Below the pieces are notes generated by a model. It was given only the letters and a program-made list of their open reading frames with translations, was not told the DNA's origin and searched no databases. Shown here piece after piece: positions 62,675-64,000 of a stretch of DNA of 64,000 nucleotides. The DNA is from JBBSOK01 sp965219125 (GTDB taxonomy: Bacteria; Bacteroidota; Bacteroidia; Flavobacteriales; Flavobacteriaceae), in contig CBDCMO010000002.1 of the NCBI GenBank assembly GCA_965219125.1, forward strand, positions 2,046,001-2,110,000. Direction: 5' to 3'. Each line of letters begins with the position of its first letter. Within the stretch, counting starts at the first letter, position 1. Made by a program: the position numbers and the translations under genes.

Positions 62675-63598
62675 CTAAAAACTATAATTAGCCCCTACAC
62701 CCAAAGCTTCCCTAATTTGGAAACCTTGAACGGCATTGTCATCATAAATTGCTTGAAATGTAAAGTTGGCTGAAATGTATTTATTCACTTTCATAACCAA
62801 ATTTAAGGTATAATCAATATCAATATTTTGTGGATCTTCTAAATAGTTTGAATACAAATTAAGAACGTTTTCTGCTGAGATATTCTCCATTAATTCTACT
62901 TTGTAATAACCAGAGATAGATGCGCCAAATTCAAAACGGGTTGTTTTATTTGCATCTACACCAAAATATTTGTTTTCATTGTATGCTTCTAAAGCACCAA
63001 GTGTCGAATTATCAACAGTTGTAAAATCGCTGTTTACAAATATCAATCTTACGGTTGCTGGGGCGATATTAACTTTTAGGTTGTCATTCTTTTTCCAAAG
63101 CATGCCTGGTCCAACTTGTAAATATCCTGGCGACATAAATCTTGTATATTCTGTGCGGACTTCATCACCCGTTACTGCGTCTTTTGAAAAATTATAACCC
63201 TTAGCAAATTGAGTTTTAAAATTTAAGAAAAATGAATAATACCAATTGCTTTCATTAATCTGGCGACCAACAATAGAGTTAAGTTCAAGTCTGTCGTTTG
63301 TTTTACGGCCAAATTCATCATCTTTATTTTTTGTAAGACCATAATCTGCAATAATGCGGTTGTCCCAAGTAAGTTTGTCTTGGCGGTAGTTAAAATCGTA
63401 TGTTAGGTTAATGCTACCAGCGTAATTAGAGGTGCCACCGCCAGTCCATTCTGCATTAAAGGCAGCTTGGTTAAACAAAAGGGCAACATTGCCAGATTTA
63501 TGCCAGCCATTTAGCGTGTCTGCCTTCGCATCGGTGTCTTGAGCGAATATTACTAAAGGGGAAATTACCAATAATAGGGCAATCAATAAATTTTTCAT
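62675..63598 (-). CDS. DUF3078 family outer-membrane protein
   Basis: 307 residues. Signal peptide (MKNLLIALLLVISPLVIFAQ). DUF3078 signature GWHKSGNVALLFNQAAFNAEWTGGGTSNYAGSINLTYDFNYRQDKLTWDNRIIADYGL, then repeated beta strands to a terminal aromatic (GVGANYSF), a probable beta-barrel. Function unknown; common in Bacteroidetes. A TATTTTTG box on the minus strand (63631-63624) lies 25 bases upstream. Confidence 0.88.
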   Translation of the reverse strand: MKNLLIALLLVISPLVIFAQDTDAKADTLNGWHKSGNVALLFNQAAFNAEWTGGGTSNYAGSINLTYDFNYRQDKLTWDNRIIADYGLTKNKDDEFGRKTNDRLELNSIVGRQINESNWYYSFFLNFKTQFAKGYNFSKDAVTGDEVRTEYTRFMSPGYLQVGPGMLWKKNDNLKVNIAPATVRLIFVNSDFTTVDNSTLGALEAYNENKYFGVDANKTTRFEFGASISGYYKVELMENISAENVLNLYSNYLEDPQNIDIDYTLNLVMKVNKYISANFTFQAIYDDNAVQGFQIREALGVGANYSF

Positions 63599-63711
63599 TT
63601 CTAAAAGTCTTTAAAATTTTGCGCAAAAATAATAGATAATTTGATTTTTAGATAGTTCAAGCTAAGAAAATTGAACAATAGCAATGGGAAATAGCTAATA
63701 TCGAGAGAAAA

Positions 63712-64000
63712 TTACTTTTTCTTAAAAAGCGGAACAGAAGAACATGCCTCGCCATACATTATACTTTTAGCATACGGCTGCAGTTTATGCGCCAATAATA
63801 AATAAGCATTCTGCGGAATTGGTTTATGAGCGCAACCTTTAATGATAACGGCTTTATCTAAAAATTCAGAAAAGTTTTTCTGTTGAAGTATCTCGCTAAA
63901 TAATAAAGATTCAAGTTCATCTAACGTTCCAACCGAAACTTTTTTGGCAAAAGGTGTTAACTTTAATGATAAAAATAAAAATGCCCAACCTGGGATTATG
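63712..64000 (-). CDS. DUF2480 family protein, C-terminal part (5' end outside window)
   Basis: The reverse strand reads on from the window edge as PGWAFLFLSLKLTPFAKKVS, then LDELESLLFSEILQQKNFSEFLDKAVIIKGCAHKPIPQNAYLLLAHKLQPYAKSIMYGEACSSVPLFKKK and stops at 63712. The ending (GEACSSVP) and the KGC motif are typical of DUF2480, a Bacteroidetes protein of unknown function. About 95 residues are visible. Not listed among complete frames because it is cut by the end of the sequence. Confidence 0.75.
   Translation of the reverse strand, partial: IIPGWAFLFLSLKLTPFAKKVSVGTLDELESLLFSEILQQKNFSEFLDKAVIIKGCAHKPIPQNAYLLLAHKLQPYAKSIMYGEACSSVPLFKKK

Noticed and set aside
1..64000. tRNA, rRNA, riboswitch or CRISPR features
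   Set aside because: I looked in the intergenic stretches for cloverleaf ends, conserved rRNA segments, known riboswitch cores and regular repeats, and found none I could support.

Overview
The window looks like chromosomal DNA of a member of the Flavobacteriaceae (Bacteroidetes). The support is low G+C, T9SS sorting domains (types A and B), SprE/PorW and PorP/SprF type IX secretion and gliding proteins, the family-restricted DUF6341, DUF6427, DUF6168 and DUF4292, Bacteroidetes promoter boxes (TAnnTTTG), and an atpB-E-F-H-A-G cluster without atpD/atpC, as is usual in this phylum. The genus cannot be fixed from the sequence. No rRNA, tRNA, CRISPR array or prophage was seen.

Layout. (1) 0.1-2.8 kb, minus strand: a two-gene operon of a coiled-coil tail-fibre-like secreted protein and a T9SS-exported reprolysin-like zinc protease; both are interrupted by single-base frame breaks. 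(2) 3-14.2 kb: a surface polysaccharide cluster with a bi-domain oxidoreductase, a six-hairpin-like protein, a WecG/TagA glycosyltransferase, an O-antigen-ligase-like membrane protein, UDP-glucose dehydrogenase, UDP-glucuronate decarboxylase (together giving UDP-xylose), a priming sugar transferase, a GT2 enzyme and an opposing CapK-like AMP ligase. (3) 14.4-22.2 kb: purD, DUF6341/DUF6427, a small accessory patch (unknown protein, DUF433/DUF5615 toxin-antitoxin pair, D12 adenine methylase), DUF4254 with a GT9 glycosyltransferase, and a PaaE-like flavin/2Fe-2S reductase. (4) 22.4-31.9 kb: SprE/PorW, bactofilin, then the F1Fo ATP synthase genes, with a four-helix-bundle (23S IVP-like) gene lodged between atpA and atpG.

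(5) 31.96-33.35 kb: a complete IS3-family element with inverted repeats, an A6 frameshift site and a 3-bp target duplication, followed by a frameshifted outer-membrane protein gene. (6) 34-42.6 kb: lipoprotein, flippase, PH-domain protein, dut, TPR proteins, sugar nucleotidyltransferase, a nucleotidyltransferase-fold protein lacking one catalytic Asp, DUF4292 lipoprotein and EnvC-like factor. (7) 42.6-49.8 kb: acyl-CoA thioesterase, HU/CCDC81-SPOR protein, and a divergent group of secreted EEP-family nuclease/phosphatase, TonB-dependent receptor and DUF5689 lipoprotein. (8) 50-57.7 kb, minus strand: small secreted protein, then an OmpA-family protein, PorP/SprF and a 1330-residue, 11-repeat type B T9SS adhesin. 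(9) 57.8-64 kb: a second EEP enzyme carrying an in-frame palindromic repeat, a LytTR two-component pair, an ExbB/MotA-like protein, hflX, a DUF3078 protein and the C-terminal part of a DUF2480 protein.

The most noteworthy non-gene signals are two families of short dispersed palindromic repeats (cores AAGGTTTT/AAAACCTT and TTCGACnnnGCTCAG). One copy of the second lies in frame inside a coding region and appears to have added about 18 residues to the protein.
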